From assembly GCA_016931085.1 (NCBI GenBank), contig JAFGFO010000344.1, forward strand, positions 1-7,687: DNA of 7,687 nucleotides. The letters run 5' to 3'. The position numbers and the translations under genes were made by a program. Positions 5,173 to 7,687 of the stretch are shown here, piece after piece. The stretch's first letter is position 1; each line of letters starts with the position of its first letter. The notes under the pieces were generated by a model that ran no database searches, had not been told where the DNA came from, and worked only from the letters and a program-made list of their open reading frames with translations. The DNA comes from Thermoflexales bacterium. GTDB taxonomy: Bacteria > Chloroflexota > Anaerolineae > Fen-1058.

Positions 5173-6819
5173 ATGAAAAACAACGCGAGCGGTACAAAAA
5201 AAACATCTCGCCCACGCCAGGCTTTGCTATACGAGTTCACCAACATCAGCCTGGCGCTTTTCGCCGTCGTGCTGCTGGCGACCATTCTCCACATCGTCTT
5301 GGAAGACACCTTCCCATCTCAATCATCGGCTATCGCGGCCGTTCCTCCCCCACCATCGCCCTCCCCCGCGCCCGCTTTCACCGAAGCCACGTTCCCACCC
5401 ACCCAAACACCCACCCCTACCCAAACAGCCACACCCACCCCCAGCCCTACTCCCATCCCGACTAACACCCGCCTGCCCACCATCACGCCACGGCCAACCG
5501 CGACGGCCACCCCCATACCCACTCTCGTGCCGGTGTCGCCGCGTGGCCAGTACCCGTCGACCGTCACGCCCAACGCCGCCCTGATCGCCACACTGGCCAT
5601 CAGCGACGTCGTCGTCCCGGAGCCAGCGCCGCTGATCGAGTTCCCGCCCGGCGCCGTCAACATCGTCCTGCTGGGCAGCGACAAGCGTCCCAACGAATCG
5701 GGCTGGCGCACCGATACGCTCATCGTAGCCAGCGTCAATCCGAACGTCCCCTCGGTGACCATGTTGTCTATCCCGCGCGACTTATGGGTGTTCGTCCCCG
5801 GTTGGGGCTTCCAACGCGTCAACCTGGCCGACTCGCACGGCGCCAGCGTGAACTTTCCGGGCGGTGGGACCGGCTTGCTCAAGCAGACCATCCAGTATAA
5901 CACAGGCGTGCACGTCGATTATTACGCGCGGGTGGACTTTGCCGGCTTTATGAAAATCATAGACAGCCTGGGGGGCGTAGACGTGGTGGCGGATTGCCCG
6001 CTGTACGACGTGTTCCCGGACGATCCCATCACCGAGGACCCAACGATAACCGGCACGATCTCGATTGACACGCCGGGCGTCTATCACCTAGATGGCAAGC
6101 ACGCCTTGTGGTACGCGCGCAGCCGTTACACCTCACCCGGTGGCGACCTGGATCGCAGTCGTCGCCAGCATCGCGTGCTGCGCGGCGTCTGGAACAAGGC
6201 CACCGAGATCAACGTGCTGGCCAGGCTGCCGGAACTGTGGGGCGAGCTGTCCTCGTCGATCGAGACCGACCTGGGGTGGAACGAGATCGTCTGGCTGGCG
6301 TCGTTGGGGCCCCGGCTGGAGAACGCGCGCATCCGAAGCGGCTTTATCGACGGCGCGGCGCTGCGGCCGTGGACCACGCCGTCGGGCGCGTCGGTCTATC
6401 TGCCTTACAGAGAAGCCATGCTTGAACAGGTCCAGGAAACCTTTAACCCGCCCAGCAACGTCGCCGCGCAAGCCGCGGTGCAGGTAGAGGTATGGAACGG
6501 CACCACTCACCTGGACTGGGACGTGTTGGCCACCGATCGCTTGATCTGGGAAGGCTACCACGTGACGGCGCTACGGACGGCCGATCGACAGGACTATGGC
6601 CGGACACGAATCATCGATTTTACCACCGTGAGCAAAGGCAGTCGTTTGCCGGAGCTACTGAGGCTATTCAAAGCCAACCAGGCTGACGTCGTTGCCCAGC
6701 CTGATCCCAACAGTCCCGTGCCGTACCGCGTCATCGTCGGCGCAAATTACGAGCCGTGCGTGCGGCCGGCCATGCCGCGCTGGCCTACCCCCACCCTCAC
6801 GCCCACGCCGGAGCTGTGA
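5173..6819 (+). CDS. LytR-CpsA-Psr (LCP) family glycopolymer transferase with LytR C-terminal domain
   Basis: The 548 residues read: a short basic cytoplasmic N-terminus, one TM helix (about 20-44), and a Pro/Thr/Ser linker (about 58-121). The LCP domain follows (about 160-341), then a LytR_C-type domain (about 436-524, VQVEVWNGTTHLDWDVLATDRL onward in part) and a Pro/Thr tail. LCP enzymes move glycopolymers from polyprenyl-pyrophosphate carriers to a wall or surface acceptor outside the membrane. The expected active-site residues are present and in the expected spacing: LLGSDKR (Asp170), RTDTL (Arg179, Asp181), SIPRD (Arg202, Asp203), YARSR (Arg316, Arg318) and DLDRSRRQHR (Asp327, Arg328, Gln332, Arg334). 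The acceptor in a Chloroflexota cell is unknown; wall or S-layer glycan is inferred. ATG 5173 is preferred because the longer open frame begins with an ATG at 5131 that lies between the -35 and -10 boxes. The Shine-Dalgarno is weak (GTGAG at 5165-5169). The kinase gene follows after 28 nt. Confidence 0.95.
   Translation: MKNNASGTKKTSRPRQALLYEFTNISLALFAVVLLATILHIVLEDTFPSQSSAIAAVPPPPSPSPAPAFTEATFPPTQTPTPTQTATPTPSPTPIPTNTRLPTITPRPTATATPIPTLVPVSPRGQYPSTVTPNAALIATLAISDVVVPEPAPLIEFPPGAVNIVLLGSDKRPNESGWRTDTLIVASVNPNVPSVTMLSIPRDLWVFVPGWGFQRVNLADSHGASVNFPGGGTGLLKQTIQYNTGVHVDYYARVDFAGFMKIIDSLGGVDVVADCPLYDVFPDDPITEDPTITGTISIDTPGVYHLDGKHALWYARSRYTSPGGDLDRSRRQHRVLRGVWNKATEINVLARLPELWGELSSSIETDLGWNEIVWLASLGPRLENARIRSGFIDGAALRPWTTPSGASVYLPYREAMLEQVQETFNPPSNVAAQAAVQVEVWNGTTHLDWDVLATDRLIWEGYHVTALRTADRQDYGRTRIIDFTTVSKGSRLPELLRLFKANQADVVAQPDPNSPVPYRVIVGANYEPCVRPAMPRWPTPTLTPTPEL
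5344..5534 (+). repeat. Pro/Thr/Ser-rich low-complexity coding tract in the LCP gene
   Basis: The tract encodes a linker of about 64 residues made of P-T, P-S and P-P units, rich in ccc and acc codons. It separates the TM helix from the LCP domain and likely acts as an extended, possibly O-glycosylated spacer through a surface layer. A shorter tract of the same kind occurs in the Ig-like gene (about 3788-3916, minus strand) and a third, very short, ends the LCP protein. Such C-rich tracts vary in length by slippage. Confidence 0.75.
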
Positions 6820-6831
6820 CGAGGATCTTTT

Positions 6832-6837
6832 AAGGAG
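6832..6837 (+). promoter_or_regulatory. Shine-Dalgarno of the histidine kinase gene
   Basis: AAGGAG lies 10 nt before ATG 6848, inside the 28-nt gap after the LCP stop. It decides the start: the same frame stays open back to an ATG at 6692, but that part lies within the LCP gene. Confidence 0.7.
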
Positions 6838-6847
6838 TTCGCCATTT

Positions 6848-7594
6848 ATGACTAACGACACAGAATTACTGGCCCGCATCCAAGAGCTCGAGGCCCAACT
6901 GGCCACCGCCCACGCCGAGCAGTGGAAGCTCATCCGGGACGTTTGCCACGAGCTGCGCTTGCCTTTGACCTCCATGAAAGGTTACACGGATCTGATGCCG
7001 TTGATCGGGCCGATCAACGATCAGCAAAAGGACTTTGTGAGTCGCATCAAGAAGAACATTACACGCATGAGCGGCATGATCACCAACCTGCACGACCTGG
7101 CCTATATGGGCGAAGGCAAGTTCAAGCTCAAGCCGAAGGAACTGCCCACAGCACAGTTGGTTCAAGAAGTGTGCGACGAGATGCAACTGGTGGCCAAAGA
7201 GCGCCAGAATACGCTTCGGTGCGACTTGCCCGGCGATCTGCCGCATGTGTACGCCGACGAAGAGCGCGCCAAGCAAAGCCTGCGTATCATGATCGAAAAC
7301 GCCTGCTGGTACACGCCGGCCGGCGGCCAGGCCACCGTCAACGCGGAAGCGAGCGGCGACAGCATGGTCAAGATCAGCGTGAGCGACACGGGCGTAGGCG
7401 TGCCTGAAGCTGAGCGTGCCAAGCTGTTCAGCTTGTTCTTCCGAGCCGACCTGGAACTCGTGCGCGGCCAGGCTGGCGCTGGCATGAATTTGTACATGCT
7501 GCGGCGCTTTGTCGAGCTGATGGGCGGTAGTTATGGAGCGGACTTTGCGGCCGAAGGCGGCTCACGCTTTTGGGTGTGCCTGCCGGCAAGATAG
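6848..7594 (+). CDS. Small soluble sensor histidine kinase (HisKA-HATPase_c) without a sensor domain
   Basis: The 248 residues start with a short coiled coil (about 5-30). A dimerisation/phosphoacceptor domain follows (about 26-90), with H-box VCHELRLPLTSMKGYTDLM and phosphoacceptor His34. The ATPase domain (about 125-247) has an N-box MIENACWYTPAGG (Asn151), a G1 box SDTGVGVP (Asp180), an F box LFSLFFRAD and a G2 box GAGMNLYMLRR (Gly210, Gly212). It ends with GSRFWVCLP. There is no TM segment, PAS or GAF domain, so it must act in the cytosol, taking its signal from a partner or from other input. Autophosphorylation on His34 is expected from the family. The G2 box has Asn where many kinases have Gly (G-x-G-x-G), so activity may be altered. 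No response regulator is encoded in the window. Its position 28 nt behind the LCP gene suggests cotranscription and a possible link to envelope state, by inference only. Confidence 0.92.
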   Translation: MTNDTELLARIQELEAQLATAHAEQWKLIRDVCHELRLPLTSMKGYTDLMPLIGPINDQQKDFVSRIKKNITRMSGMITNLHDLAYMGEGKFKLKPKELPTAQLVQEVCDEMQLVAKERQNTLRCDLPGDLPHVYADEERAKQSLRIMIENACWYTPAGGQATVNAEASGDSMVKISVSDTGVGVPEAERAKLFSLFFRADLELVRGQAGAGMNLYMLRRFVELMGGSYGADFAAEGGSRFWVCLPAR

Positions 7595-7687
7595 TTTAAG
7601 GGTATCTTCTCAAAAAAGCGGGGGGATGGAAGACTTCCGAAGTCTTCTTAGACTTCGGAAGTCTGGCCCGAAGCCCGGCGGCCCCGA
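7595..7687. other. Intergenic end of the window
   Basis: After the kinase stop no open frame with coding character is visible to the right edge. The only structure is the hairpin at 7631-7664. The last bases are GC-rich (ggcccgaagcccggcggcc). The next gene is outside the window. Confidence 0.6.
7631..7664. repeat. 15-bp perfect inverted repeat with nested half-palindromes; possible terminator or REP-like element
   Basis: AGACTTCCGAAGTCT (7631-7645) and AGACTTCGGAAGTCT (7650-7664) are exact reverse complements with a 4-nt loop, tctt. Each arm is also a small hairpin by itself (AGACTT/AAGTCT with a 3-nt centre), so the site can form one long stem or two short ones. It starts 37 nt after the kinase stop. 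No T run follows on the plus strand, so it is a poor classical intrinsic terminator. A dispersed intergenic repeat or a transcript-end stabilising stem is equally likely. Confidence 0.8.

Noticed and set aside
5319..5903. Open minus-strand frame rich in Val and Gly opposite the LCP gene
   Set aside because: It is the antisense of the Pro/Thr linker and LCP domain; its Gly/Val repeats come from the complement of Pro/Thr codons, and it has no motif.
6126..6561. Minus-strand open frames opposite the C-terminal half of the LCP gene
   Set aside because: Antisense shadows with high Arg/Pro/Gln content and no motif.
6692..6847. Upstream extension of the histidine kinase frame
   Set aside because: It lies within the LCP coding region and has no family similarity; ATG 6848 has a Shine-Dalgarno.
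1..7687. Search for tRNA, rRNA, CRISPR array, IS ends or toxin-antitoxin pair
   Set aside because: No cloverleaf, no spaced repeats, no transposase motifs and no small paired genes were seen.

Overview
The window looks like a chromosomal segment of a Chloroflexota bacterium, probably of the Anaerolineae/Caldilineae type. This is inferred from gene style, not from a marker gene. Base composition is moderately high GC. Two exported proteins carry long Pro/Thr/Ser-rich linkers behind a membrane anchor. There is an LCP-family glycopolymer ligase and no sign of outer-membrane genes. A multi-pass sensor ends in a helical 'SEADLYRKQR' domain of a kind I associate with this phylum. I see no mobile element, CRISPR array, tRNA or rRNA.

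The layout is divergent around a 129-bp intergenic region (5044-5172) with two back-to-back promoters, each with a perfect TATAAT -10. Leftward (minus strand) run, in order: a trimeric-type purine nucleoside phosphorylase (5043-4180), a membrane-anchored protein with an Ig-like domain (4183-3413, GTG start overlapping the phosphorylase stop), a GNAT acetyltransferase (3353-2802), a multi-TM/GAF sensor without kinase domains (about 2758-776), and an S1-domain RNA-binding protein cut by the left edge (746-1). A hairpin followed by a short T run at the stop codon of the Ig-like gene, and a promoter directly upstream of the GNAT gene, suggest two transcription units: phosphorylase plus Ig-like protein, then GNAT plus sensor plus S1. 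Rightward (plus strand): an LCP-family protein (5173-6819), and 28 nt later a small soluble histidine kinase (6848-7594). A 34-nt, 15-bp perfect hairpin (7631-7664) follows.

Only loose functional links can be argued. The LCP protein, the Ig-like protein and the two signalling proteins all concern the cell surface or sensing. The phosphorylase is purine salvage, and GNAT and S1 are generic regulatory or housekeeping functions. The least conventional item is the sensor. It has the input half of a membrane histidine kinase (about nine TM helices plus GAF), but where HisKA and HATPase should be it has a roughly 110-residue helical domain with a helix-turn-helix-like end. No response regulator is encoded in the window for it or for the small kinase. 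Several likely start sites lie well inside the longest open frames (2758, 5173, 6848) and are argued individually below.
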